Below are positions 1-11,294 of a stretch of 64,000 bases of DNA, piece by piece. Below the pieces are notes generated by a model. The model had not been told where the DNA came from. It made no database searches and was given only the letters and a program-made list of their open reading frames with translations. Origin of the DNA: Linnemannia schmuckeri. Lineage: Eukaryota; Mortierellomycota; Mortierellomycetes; Mortierellales; Mortierellaceae. The stretch's first letter is position 1, and each line of letters opens with the position of its first letter. The translations under genes and the position numbers were made by a program. Where the stretch lies: NCBI GenBank assembly GCA_029449235.1, contig JANATG010000004.1:2046001-2110000 (forward strand), in the 5' to 3' direction.

Positions 1-1691
1 GTGTCTGACGACACTACGGTTACATGGTTGGGCTTTTCTGAATATGGCGTTCCGGCGTTTTACGATGACAGTGGAGTCGTCCACATCCTCAACCATTACC
101 GACGCATTGATCAAGGACAATGGGTTCCTATCCTGGACACGAACATCCTTGAATCCGACAGCGATACCCCACCCACGTACTGGCCAGTCGGTCTTTCTGA
201 CGAGGCATTCACGTGTATCAAATGCAGAGTAAGACGCAAATGCAAACTGTGAATGTGCTGCAAAACTGTATCGGGACTATACCAATTACTTTTATGCGCA
301 GTGCTCATACGAAATTCTTATTGCTTTGATGATATAGAAAGGAGAGACTGAGCCAAGTTTCCCTAAACCATTCGTGACGGAGCTGCCATTTAAGATGCCC
401 ACGCTCTACCAGGAGACAGAATCTGGAGCGGCAGAAGAAGAATGGCTGCGTGAAAAGATCATGGCTGGACTCAGCAAGGATGAAAAGTTGGCTTCCTCGC
501 TTGAGCGCCCCAACAAGAGCGTTGCAAGGAGGGAAATTGAGATGGACAAGCTTGCCCTCAAGATGATTGGTGTAAGTTGAGGATCCTGGTATGCACAAAC
601 AGCACTCTACTGAGGAAAGGATGAGCCATGTCCCTGACTTTTTTTTTATTTCTTTGCTACAATCTTAGTTCGCTTGCAAGGCTGGATTCGCGCAAAAGGC
701 ATTGGATTTAACGGCCATGTTGTGCAGCAGTGGGTCAGTTGATAGAGCGATCAAGATTGCTTACCATTACAGGCTCCACCAACTCACGGAACGCATGCAA
801 AAGCTCGGTGAAGTGATGGCTCGAGCCGAAGAGGATGGTCAATCTGATGCGGACAACGTGATGGCGGACGATATCATTGACACGTCGTCTAAAAGGGACG
901 AGAGAATGTACAGGGTGTCGTCCAAGCAGGAGGAGGACGAGTTGGAGAGAAGGACATTCCAGAGACAGGAACCTATCAAAGCCAATGATCCTTTCGGAAG
1001 ACGTGTCGTCAAAGACATCTCGACGAGCAAAAGCACCAGTAACGGCAGTGGATCTGCAGCAGGAGCTGCAACGGGAGGAGCGCCTAACCCGTTCAAGAAG
1101 AAGGTTGGCGCGAGCTCGACAGGCGCACCCAAAGCATTTGGCAACATTGTGAAGGAGACTGACAGGGACATGTTGCCGATTACCCGACGGGCGACGGATG
1201 TCTTTGAGGCGGCGGATTACCTGACGGCAGATGATCAGCGTTCGCGGACAGAGAAGGAGAAGGCCGGCCGTCAGGATGATATCTTTAGGAAACGGAAGGC
1301 CAATGGAGCAGCAACTAACAGCAGTGGACAGAAGACTCTGAGCATGTTCACTAAACACGCTTCAGCGGGTTCTTCATCAGCAACGGACGCCAAACGGTTC
1401 AAGAAGCAACAGCAGGGAGAGGAGGAAGAAGGCGGTAATGGCAAGGAGGACGAGATGATGGTGGAGGATGACTTTTTGGAGGACAACAATGGATACGAGG
1501 ACCGTGAGGAGTCGTTTCCTCCAGCGGCGCAGGTGATTCCTGAGACCCAGCGGGACGATGATGATGATGATGAGCTGTTTGCGCTGTCGGTTGAGGAGAC
1601 GCGCGGGCACCTTGCCAACACACGCGTCGAGTCGTCGTTGTCGCCTGACCGGAGCTCTGTTCTCGCTGGATTCAAGTTCAACCGCTCTTAG
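1..1691 (+). CDS. CTF4: Ctf4/Mcl1 (WDHD1/AND-1) replication factor, C-terminal part
   Basis: This is the 3' portion of a Ctf4/AND-1 gene cut by the left window edge. My exons are <1-228, 338-571 and 669-1691, all GT-AG, leaving 494 residues. The first exon carries the end of the SepB-type beta-propeller (WLGFSEYGVPAFYDD), and exons 2-3 give the helical domain that follows (KPFVTELPFKMP, then FACKAGFAQKALDLTAML). Family proteins form a trimer that links the CMG helicase to DNA polymerase alpha and other clients at the fork. The upstream WD40 repeats should lie outside the window. From about 880 the protein is low-complexity, acidic and Lys-rich, with a GQKTLSMFTKH segment at 1326-1358 that resembles a PCNA-interacting box. 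The tail ends in an Asp run before a TAG at 1689. Identity is firm from the conserved core; the role of the tail is inference. Confidence 0.9.
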
Positions 1692-1747
1692 ACTGCGAGT
1701 CTCGGCTGCTAAAACATACACCTAATTTGATGTATTGCATCTAAAAA

Positions 1748-1753
1748 AATAAA
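1748..1753 (+). terminator. AATAAA-type poly(A) signal after CTF4
   Basis: An AATAAA hexamer lies 57 nt after the CTF4 stop codon in an A-rich stretch. It fits a cleavage/polyadenylation signal, but it is a motif call only. Confidence 0.4.
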
Positions 1754-1937
1754 ATATGCGTTGACCGCAAAAGCCAGGGGGATGGGGACAGAGGGGGAAA
1801 GAGAGAGGAGGCAATCAACCATGCCACGTCGACCTCCTTTTTTTATTACTCTTTTCCTGAGTATTATTGCTACCTTTTCCTTTCACACTACTGCTCTTCC
1901 ATTCACTCAATTCATTAACTCATCCACTCCAGTTCTC

Positions 1938-4118
1938 ATGACAACCCGAAGTGCTCGCACGGCCGACAAAAGCATAAACGACAAACACGCCCGTATCCTT
2001 AAAGCACTCCTCCACAAGCCAGAAAATAAGTTTTGTGTCGACTGCCGCAGGAAAGGTATAACGACTTCCCAATTGCTGTGTCCTTTTTTGCTTTCATTCT
2101 TGAGGAATGTCATGGTTCGTCAATTGACCAAACTTCTCTTTGCTCTTTTTTTTTTATCTGTATTCTTCCCACAAACATAGATCCCCGCTGGGCTAGGTAA
2201 CAAAAAAAACAAGTGTTATAGAGTTGCGAATCCCGTTGTTTGTTCTTTGTATTGTCTTTTTTGGTGTGAAGAGGCCCCGTTCCTGAATCAACCTGCTCCG
2301 AACCCATCCCTCACTCTCATGTTCACACCCTTCGCGCCAGCTTCAATCTAGGATGTTTTATGTGTATTCGGTGCTCGGGCGTTCACCGCTCCATGGGAAC
2401 ACATATCAGCAAAGGTATGGTACTCCCTCCAGTGCCTGGACATTGCGTTTCCTACTTTGTCAAATAACAACTTTGACTTGTAAAGGAATCTCCTCGAGTC
2501 AATCGAATACTAAACACCTTGACTTTGTCCTGTGCGTTTTTGCAGTAAAATCGATTGATCTGGACAGCTGGACAGCAGAGCAGGTGGAGAACATGATCAA
2601 GTGGGGCAATGAGAAGGCCAACAAGTACTGGGAAGCACGCTTGCCCGAGAGCAGTATCCCCAACGAAAAGTAAGACCTACTCGAAACATTCACCGTTATC
2701 GTTGTGGTAGTCTGTGGACTAGGGACGCCTTTCTACAGCCTGCTACAAAAAACTTGCACTGACTATTTGCATGTATGCCGATGCTGACGATGATTATGAC
2801 GCATAATTAGTACGTCTGGAATAGACCCATGGATTCGATCAAAGTATGAGTGGAAGCAGTTTGCGAACAAGGGACCTGTCCCTGATCCTGCAGACCTAGG
2901 ACCTATTGACGACGCAATGCTGGCAGATCTGGTAAGAAGGTCATGAAATGAAAACACCACTATATCATAAAGATCTTTTACAACAAATGTGCTGATTTGG
3001 TCCTTTTGTGTTTTTCACTCTGTCTTCCTGCAAACCCCTATGGATCCTAAAAGCATGACCAGTTAGGCGCACGACATAGAGTACACATGGACCGTCCGTC
3101 GGAACCAGGATCATTCGGGATCATTGCACCGCCACCATCAACCCCAACTCGCCCGTCCGCTCACAAGCCATCGGTGTCATCGTCGGCGGGTGTGCAAGGC
3201 GGAGATCTCTTCTCGATTGGTCAACCCCACCAACAGCAACAACGACAAAGGCTAGCAGCAGCTCCACAGGAAGACTTTTTCGGTTTGAATGAGCCTGCGC
3301 CTGGTAGCAGTTCCGCCATCCCCGTCACTCAGAATCAAACTCAGGTCGACTACAGCAAGAGGACAAGTGTCCCTCCCCAGCCTCCTCAGCAACAGAACTC
3401 AGCGGCGGCACAGGATTTGTTTTCTTTGAATACTTCTTCCACCACCTCTGCCCCAAGCGGACATGTGGCTATCGCTACTAGTCCCGTGCAGCAGGCAAAG
3501 GCTGGTGGTAATACTGACTGGAAAAACTCGATCATGTCGTTGTACGGTAACCAGAATTCGACTGTCAACCGAACGTCAACTGGATTCAGTATCGGACAAC
3601 AACAGCAGCAACAGCAGCAACAGCAGCAACAGCAGCAACAGCAACAACGACCTCAGTCAGGACAGTTTAATCAGGTACAGGGTATGAACCCTTTTGGATA
3701 TGGACAACAACAATACCCCCATCAACAGCACCAACAGAGCTTGTGGGGAGTCAATAATAACAACGGGTTCGGGAACATGCAGCAGGCAACGCCCTCGTTT
3801 GGTAACGCATACAACAGTGGGTTCGGAAGTCAAACACAATCCGGTATCAACAGCAGACCTACGAGCGGTAACTTTGGAAACACCAACAGTCAACAGGGCG
3901 GCGATTTCTTCAACATGATCGCTAGCGCCACCAAGTCGCCCGTGTCAAGCCCACCTACCCAGAACAACAAGAGCTCCAGGTACGATAATCGTATTACTTA
4001 TTGCTCTATACTGTTTTTTTCAACTTTTGGTTATTGACACTTTCTTTCGCTTTTACTTTTTATGTATATATTTATTTAAAAAAAAAGTAGCGCTTTTGGC
4101 GACTTGAGCTGGAACTAG
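1938..4118 (+). CDS. SMAP/Age2-type Arf GTPase-activating protein
   Basis: Seven exons close in frame with GT-AG sites: 1938-2055, 2181-2196, 2341-2414, 2546-2669, 2811-2931, 3063-3979 and 4091-4118, giving 465 residues. The N-terminal domain has the ArfGAP zinc finger with CX2CX16CX2C spacing (FCVDC ... CIRC), split over three exons, followed by the arginine-finger region GVHRSMGTHISKVKSIDLDSW. Proteins of this class stimulate GTP hydrolysis on Arf and act in clathrin-dependent Golgi/endosome traffic. After the conserved EWKQFANKGPVPDP segment comes a Gln/Ser/Asn-rich disordered tail with 17 consecutive Gln. The second exon is only 16 nt. The start at 1938 is the first Met giving a normal-length N terminus; a Met at 1761 in the same frame would add a hydrophobic leader foreign to the family. 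The short last exon (ending GDLSWN) is inferred from splice phase. Confidence 0.88.
3597..3647 (+). repeat. CAG/CAA trinucleotide tract (17 Gln)
   Basis: Mixed CAA/CAG codons encode 17 consecutive Gln inside the disordered tail of the ArfGAP protein. The interruption of CAG by CAA makes the tract impure. Confidence 0.9.
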
Positions 4119-4144
4119 CAGTGAATCCCTTGACCTTTTCCTCA

Positions 4145-4150
4145 AATAAA
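4145..4150 (+). terminator. AATAAA poly(A) signal after the ArfGAP gene
   Basis: AATAAA lies 27 nt after the TAG at 4116-4118. This supports the inferred short last exon, because the stop codon and the processing signal sit close together. Confidence 0.45.
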
Positions 4151-5447
4151 AAAGCTTGAACAATTAGTCTTTTTCCGACATGCAAATGACCTATCGCAAA
4201 TCAGTACAACACGCGTCATTCACGAGCATGAGGAAAAGGGCGATGCGGGAGTAAGAGCGAGCGAGGGTACTCGAGTTACTTTACTCGAAAAAGAGGGAAG
4301 GGGAGCATGCACTCCTCGCCATTTTTGCGCTATTTTTTTTTTCTGTTCCTTGTTGTCGCTTTGCCGAGGCGAAAAGATTCGGAGTAGATGCTCTGATCCA
4401 TGACGAGGGAGGGACTCGGGAACTAAACGCGTTGTTATCCACGAAAAGCACTCATTTGGATATGTTGTTGCCCCTTTTCATATGCTGTTGCTTTCACAAT
4501 GAGTTACTCGTCCGGGGCGTGAAAGGCTAATAGAAGAGAATAAGAAAAACAAGGTTGCCATCGGTTGGTGCTGAATGGGAAGAAAATAAATGAGCTTCAG
4601 GTCCAAGGGTCCTAGGAAAAGAAAGCCAATTAAGTCAGTCATGTCAATGACGTCAAGGCCCAAGGGGAGGAGGAGGATAGCCAAAAAAAAAAAAAAAAAA
4701 AAATCATCACCCATTATTGTCGCGAGCATCAATATCATCAGCGGTAGTCTAGGAGCTCTTCAATACCTCACTTTTGCCATATAGGAAAGGCTGTCCTCTT
4801 TTTTTTCATTTTTGCATTGAAACCACCTCCTCAATGACACGTTGGACGTCATGGCCTTTTGATAGTTCGTTGGCACGACATGAACACAAAGAATTGTACG
4901 ACAGCAATTAATGCAGCTGGTAGTTTTCTTGTCGTCTTTCTAACGAGCCACGGAACAACTACTTCTCGCATCTCTTTTGCCATCACTACCTTTCCTTTCC
5001 ATGCTTGAAATATATCCGATTCACATTGCCTATGATCCCTAACAAAGAGCGCAAGTGATTGCACAGGGCCACAGGCTTTTCGTAAAACAAAGTGTAAAGG
5101 ACTTTGGCTAAAGATGATGATGATTCCAAATTCAACCCCTTTTTCTTCATTGAATGCTTGAAAGACACAAACACATGTGGACAAAGAAGACACCAACGTC
5201 ATGATCTGCTCCCCCTTGAGTTCCATTTCCATTTCACCAGTATTCTATACGATTCTTGTGCAACTAGTTTTTGACTATATGTACTCTCTTCCCTGAACAG
5301 AGTACAGTTCCCTCTCTCTCTCTCTCTTGCATCGACCTTGCTCCGTCAACGCCCGTAATTCCTCTCCCCTTTCCTTCAGTTTTCCTTCGCTCTCTTCTGC
5401 GAGTGAGGCTTTTTTTTTTTTCGTATCCTAAAGATTTGATCCGTGTC

Positions 5448-5479
<32 letters not shown>

Positions 5480-5807
5480 GCGATGGCTCCCTCTGGAAGT
5501 TCTCGATCCTGTGTGTCTAAACCATCCATCTCCACCTCCGGTTCGCGCTGTTCATATGTCATTCGTGTATATTTCTTTGTCTGCGCCATTTTCGTTTCTT
5601 TTTCACATAAAAGGCGCACTCCTCTCCGATAGCCCCCTTCTGATCGTCAAAAAACACCATTCTCTTTCTCTTCACTTTCAACAACAACTCCCCACTCTTC
5701 TCACCATCTTTATTCTTTGCTCACATACAAATAGTACTACACAAAGCCATCTCTTATTTCATACCTTCTTATAACCTTTACCAGACACCATTTCTTCGTA
5801 AACCATC
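4151..5807. other. Intergenic region and leader of the PEP carboxykinase gene
   Basis: I see no convincing coding exon here. The right third is a pyrimidine-rich leader leading to the ATG at 5808. It includes a (CT)n-like stretch near 5310-5330, a 27-nt A run at 5448-5474 and a TATA-like CATAAAAGG at 5606-5614, about 200 nt before the start codon. Confidence 0.5.
5448..5474. repeat. A27 homopolymer tract
   Basis: This is an uninterrupted run of 27 A in the upstream region of the PEP carboxykinase gene. Similar 26-34 nt A/T runs recur in the window. Confidence 0.9.
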
Positions 5808-7958
5808 ATGCTGGTCCAGAACGAACAATCCAAGATTGCCCATGCCGCCACCGCCGCCGGAGCCACTGGTCTGAGCACCTCGAATTCCGATGCCTCGCTC
5901 AAGACCAAGTCGGCTCACCTCCCCCAAGTCGACCAACTGAAATCATCGTCACCGGGTCTACAATCCTCCGCCTCGTCGACCCACACTGTCACCAGTAACC
6001 ACACCCAAGGCTCTTCCCACAGCCACCACTCTCACCACTCCCACCATAATCACCACAGCCATTACCCGCAACAATCGCACCCGGGTATCCATCACAAGGC
6101 CTACCACCCGGACCCCGAACTGCTCTACCACGACACAGGAATCGATTACAACCATGTCCTTATGAACCGCAACGCGTCTGTCGCCAAGTTGTATGAGGAT
6201 GCGTTGAGATATGAGGAAGGCACGATTATCTCGAGTGCAGGTGCACTTGTAACGTCTTCGGGAAAGAAGACGGGTCGTTCGCCCAAGGATAAGCGGATTG
6301 TGGATGAGCCAACGACGTCGGGGGATATTTGGTGGGGCCCTGTGAATACAAAATTGAGCGAGCATGCGTTTTTGATTAACCATGAGCGTGCGGTGGACTA
6401 CTTGAATACGAGGGAGAGGCTGTATGTCTTTGATGGATATGCTGGTTGGGATCCTAAGTACAGGTGCGTCCTTCTTTGTCATTGTGGTTGTATTGTCTTC
6501 CGGTTTTTTTTCGTTGCATCAGCTTTCTTGTCCCCCCTTGACCATCTTCGTTCGTCTCCCTGTCCCTGGATCGTATTTTTTTTTGTTTACCCCTCCTTGG
6601 CCCTTCAACCCCCTTCACCCCTTATTCACCCCTCTTTGTCACTTTGCCCAAACTAATCACCATCCTCCCTTTCAACCACATGCAAATTATCATTGTTAAT
6701 TTTTAGGATCAAAATTCGTGTGGTCTGTGCCCGAGCATACCATTGCCTGTTCATGCGCAACATGCTAATCCGGCCCACAGACGACGAGCTCGAAGACTAT
6801 GGCGAACCCGACTTCACAATTCTCAACGCAGGAGCCTTCCCTGCCAATCGCTACACGACCGGCATGACCTCGACCACCTCTGTCGCCATCAACTTCAAGC
6901 GTCATGAGATGGTTATCCTAGGCACTGAGTATGCGGGAGAGATGAAGAAGGGCGTGTTTACGATCATGCATTACCTTATGCCCAAGGCTGGAGTTCTCTC
7001 CCTTCATTCATCGGCGAACCAGGGGCAGGAGAAGGATGATGTGACGTTGTTCTTTGGACTGTCGGGGACGGGTAAGACGACACTATCTGCGGACCCTCGG
7101 AGGCATTTGATTGGAGATGATGAGCACTGTTGGTCAGATAAAGGGGTCTTTAACATCGAGGGTGGATGCTATGCCAAGTGTATTGATCTCTCGGAAGAGA
7201 AGGAGCCCGAGATCTTTGGTGCCATTCGGTTCGGGTCCGTCCTCGAGAACGTCGTCCTTGACGAGGATACACGTCAAGTCGATTACAAGGACAACTCGCT
7301 TACCGAAAACACGCGTTGCGCCTACCCGATCGAGTATATCCCTAACGCCTTGATCCCCTGTATGGCGGGACACCCCAAGAACATCATTATGTTGACTTGT
7401 GATGCTTTTGGAGTCCTCCCGCCCGTGTCTCGTCTGACCCCCGCTCAGGCCATGTATCACTTCATTTCTGGGTTCACGGCCAAGATGGCCGGCACTGAAG
7501 ACGGAGTTACCGAACCCGAGGCGACCTTCTCGGCCTGTTTCGGACAGCCCTTCCTAGTCCTCCACCCGACCCAGTACGCGACCATGCTGGCGTCCAAGAT
7601 CGAGGAACACAAGGTCGACGTCTGGTTGATCAACACCGGATGGACCGGTGGAGCCTACGGCAAAACCGGACAGCGTATCTCTCTAAAGTACTCCCGTGCC
7701 ATCATCGACGCCATCCATTCTGGTGAGCTCAAGAAGGCAGAGTACCAGACCTACCCTGTGTTTGGACTGGAGATCCCCAAGGCGATGGCGGGTATTCCTG
7801 GGGATGTATTGAACCCTGTGGAGGCTTGGAAGGGTGTTGAGGGGAAGAAGGAGTTTGAGGGAACAGTGAGGAGGTTGGCAGAATTGTTTAGAGAGAACTT
7901 TGCAAAGTATGCGGATCAGGCTTCAGAGGATGTCATTGCTGCCGGACCCAAGATCTAG
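5808..7958 (+). CDS. PCK1: Phosphoenolpyruvate carboxykinase (ATP)
   Basis: Two exons (5808-6463 and 6707-7958) encode 635 residues. The enzyme converts oxaloacetate and ATP to PEP, ADP and CO2, the committed cytosolic step of gluconeogenesis. Signatures seen in order are KKTGRSPKDKR (N-terminal substrate region), GWDPKYRIKIRVVCARAYH across the splice junction, the kinase P-loop GLSGTGKTTLS near residue 335, the metal/active-site LIGDDEHCWSDKGVFNIEGG, and NTGWTGGAYG near the adenine site. All expected catalytic blocks are present, so this is the ATP-type enzyme rather than the GTP-type. The first ~100 residues are an extension rich in Ser, Ala and His, with repeated HSHH units at 6018-6100, longer than the short leader of yeast Pck1 (549 residues). 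The ATG at 5808 is the first in frame; a shorter form would need a start inside the conserved core. The intron is 243 nt. Confidence 0.95.
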
Positions 7959-8706
7959 ATGGTTTGCAAGATAGATGAATGGATGGATGTGTCAAAAGAT
8001 TTCTCGCCTTTCTCGCCCCACTGCGTCAACAAACCAGCCTGGGCATCAATAATCGTACCATCCAACTAATAGCAACAAAAAAAAACTGACAAGAAACAAC
8101 AATAACAACAACAACAAACGAACCAACAAGTAGTAAGTAACGTCAAAACAACAACAATACAACATCAACAATCAACAAACTACTTCCTTCGCCCTCCTAG
8201 GTCTTTTGTACAGGACGCTACTCTTTTTTTTTCGTATAAACTGGAAAAGATGGCGTCGAAGGATGCTGTCAGAAGTAATGACACTCAATCTTGTAACCAC
8301 CCTTTGTATTAACATGCGACAAAAAAATCATAATAAAAAAAAAATCATTATTAGAGCCTCAATTCATTTTGCTTTTTCTGGTTGTTTTGTTCATGAAAGA
8401 TCTGTTCGCCATGACAGAACCAAACGTGAAAAATGGTAACAAGGACAGACAAAAAGACAAAAAAGAGTAGGCAAATGGAAGAATACGGAAAGGACGACGA
8501 CAAACGTGTGAGTAAAGGGGGACTCTACTGTAGGTATGTGGAAAAAGAGCACTCCCTTTATCTATCCATGTGTAAAGGAAGGAAAAGACAAAAAGCAAAA
8601 AAAGGGTTTCGCGTCGCGCGCTGAGCGCTTTATTTTCCTTCAAAGTACTTTGTTGCTTTTGCCTATCCACATGCTTGTAGAATGAACAAGTTGTTGAAGT
8701 ACCTAT

Positions 8707-8740
<34 letters not shown>

Positions 8741-11294
8741 AAAAAAACAAAGAGGACACAGTATACGCGACTGTTCTTTCATTCTTTTCCAAGTGTGGCG
8801 TGTAAGACATAAACCCAACAACAACGGCGTGTCCATGGCATGCTCGTTTTGTTATTTGTGGTTTTCGCCTCCTAAACGCATGATGTTTTGTAAGAGTACA
8901 TAGATGTGGAAAGTCCTGTTCTCATTTTTATTTTGTATATGTTTTGAACCACTAAAGAGGTCTAGTACAACTATAGCAATAACGAAGGGGAAAAAAGGAT
9001 GTGGGTAATGCGCAAGGCACAAAGGAACAATGCGAGGGGGGAGGAAAAAAATTATGTAAAAAAGGTAATGCAAGGAAAAAAAAAGAAAAAAAATATGCTG
9101 GAGTAGAAGAATTAGACAATAAATGCCTAATGCTGCAGCAAAGGAAAAGAAAGAAAAAAAATACATAAAATACAAATGTGGTATGAAGATGTGGTGAAGA
9201 AATGGAAAAAAAAGGGACGCGCCGCATGGGGGATGCATGCGCATTGGTATACTCTTGGAAAGAAGGGGGGGGTGAATAGGTAAGATGGTAAAGTAATTAA
9301 AGTGGAATGCAGATAAAGGTAAATGAGTGTGTGAGTGTGTAAAATGAGAGTGAGTATGAGTGTGAGTGTTACTATGAAAGGATGCTGGAGGTAGTGTGGG
9401 ATGCTGGATAGATGAAGAGTCGAACAACAAACAGGTAACAGGAAAAAGATGTCGCAGGGGAAAACCTGTCTATTGGCACAAGAAAGAATGAAGAGCTTTG
9501 GACCCAGAGAACAGAGAGACAGAAGCGTGGTGTGTTTTTCCCATGAGGACAGGGGGTGGACACAGGCTGTCCAAAAGTGAACGATAGAGTGTCGACAGAC
9601 GGAAGGAGAAGGATAAAGTTGGTGCAACCATCCATCATTAGTGATAGCTATAGTCATCGCCATAGTCTAGCCCGCTTGTCTGCCACCTCTCTGCCTTTCT
9701 GTTCCCGAGCCACCGCCTGATAAAAAAAAATGTGTGTGTGTACGAAGGCATAAGTACCTCACAACAAAAAAAAAAAAAATGGAGAGTTGTTGTTTGCTGT
9801 TTTTCAATCCCCATCTTGTCGGCTCTCGGAGAGAAAATGAAGAAACCGATCTCTTGCAGACAGGAAAGAGACGAAAAAAGCCGCTGGCCAAAAGCGTCAA
9901 CAAAACAAGAATAAAAAAATAAGAATGCCCTGGGCCCTAGATAAAAATGGCGCCGTAGGGATGTATGTGGATTGCACAAGGGAATGAATGGGAGGAAAAG
10001 CGAGTGAACGCCCTCCTTCCACCCCAACAACAAATGCAGGCTGAGACCCGCGAAAAGAAAGAGGAAAACTAACAAAGGGAATGGGGTAATGCATACAGGG
10101 CGCAGCTCCAAAAGAATGAAAGAAAGGAAGGATGGAAAGGCAAGTGTGAAAAGAAAAGGATGAATGAATGAAAAGAAGAAAAGGGAAAGGGAAAAGAAAA
10201 GGGGGGAGGAGACAAGAGGACGAAGAAGTGGCCAATGCGTGGCACGTTTCGAAATGCCTCGACGCTCGTTCGCTCGTTCGCTTGAAGGATGGCGTATCGT
10301 CCTTCCTGCAACTCTCCCGCCATTGCCAACGCCATCCGTACCCATAGCACAAACAAAGGAGAGAAAAGGAGCAAAATAAATGTCGACACTTCTCCCCCTG
10401 TTGAGCAGGGCAAATCAGGTTAGGCACTCCCTAAGAGATAGGGGGAGTGTGCATTGCAAGAGGATAGGGCGAGAAGGAGGCGTGGGAGACCTGAGCTAAG
10501 CTGAAGCTGAAAGCTTACAAGAGCATCAGGCTGATATTTCACTCTCTGGGTGACTGGTGTGCCTGGCTGGGTGGATTGTGTTCAAAAGGAATTTTCCTCC
10601 TGGATCGTACTCGTACTTGTATACCTTCACTCTCTCCTGAGTGAATTGAGTTCAAACAGGGTTCTTGACTTACAAGCAACTGAACAAGGATCTCACCCCT
10701 CTTTCCTCTGGCCCATCTGTGTTCAAAAAAAAGGATAAAAGAATGAGTTTAGTCAGTTGAATTGAGCAATCGTCAGTTGAATTGAGCAATCGTCCTTTTT
10801 CATATTCATATTCATATTCAATTGAGTCGGTTTATCAAAATAGCATGCTGCAACGTAGATATTTTGATACTCCGCCACCCGTCACTCCTCATTCATTCCC
10901 ACTCACTGTGCCCCTCTTTTTTCTTTTCTTTTTTTTTTGTCTGTTTTCCAATGCTAACGTGGACAGAAATAAGATGCAAAGGAACTTACCATAACGACAA
11001 AAATTATCGTTCGCTCAGTCGCTCAGGGTATAGCGACTGTTTTGGTTGATCAATGGGAAGAGGACTTGAGTGGAGTGCAAGGCGGGCAGGGCAGACAGGG
11101 GAATGGGCTGCTGCACAACAAGGCGACTCCAAAAATAAAAACAAAAAAAAACAAAAAGGAATAACAGGGGGGGCAGAGAAAAGAAGGCGAGAAAGAGAAG
11201 GAAACAATAAAAGGAAGAAAAGAATGTGTCGATAATCGAAAGTAAAGTAAGGGAATGAGGGTGATGTTGAAAAGGGAGATGACTGTTGCTGTGT
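7959..11294. other. Gene-poor 3.3-kb interval
   Basis: No frame here gives a protein-like exon on either strand. Open stretches read as low-complexity Phe/Leu/Ser from A/G-rich or T/C-rich sequence. Contents visible are the PCK1 3' end, a 31-nt A run at 8708-8738, a GTGAGTGT-type tract around 9325-9370 and purine-rich blocks at 9000-9240 and 10080-10210. It separates convergent 3' ends (PCK1 and the minus-strand gene ending at 11295). Confidence 0.45.
8708..8738. repeat. A31 homopolymer tract
   Basis: This is an uninterrupted run of about 31 A between genes, with no target-site duplication or retroelement remnant recognised next to it. Confidence 0.85.

Noticed and set aside
8852..10427. Long minus-strand open frames of 90-235 codons
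   Set aside because: They are rich in Phe, Leu, Ser and His from A/G-biased sequence, several overlap in different frames, and none shows motifs or splice partners. They are read as chance frames.
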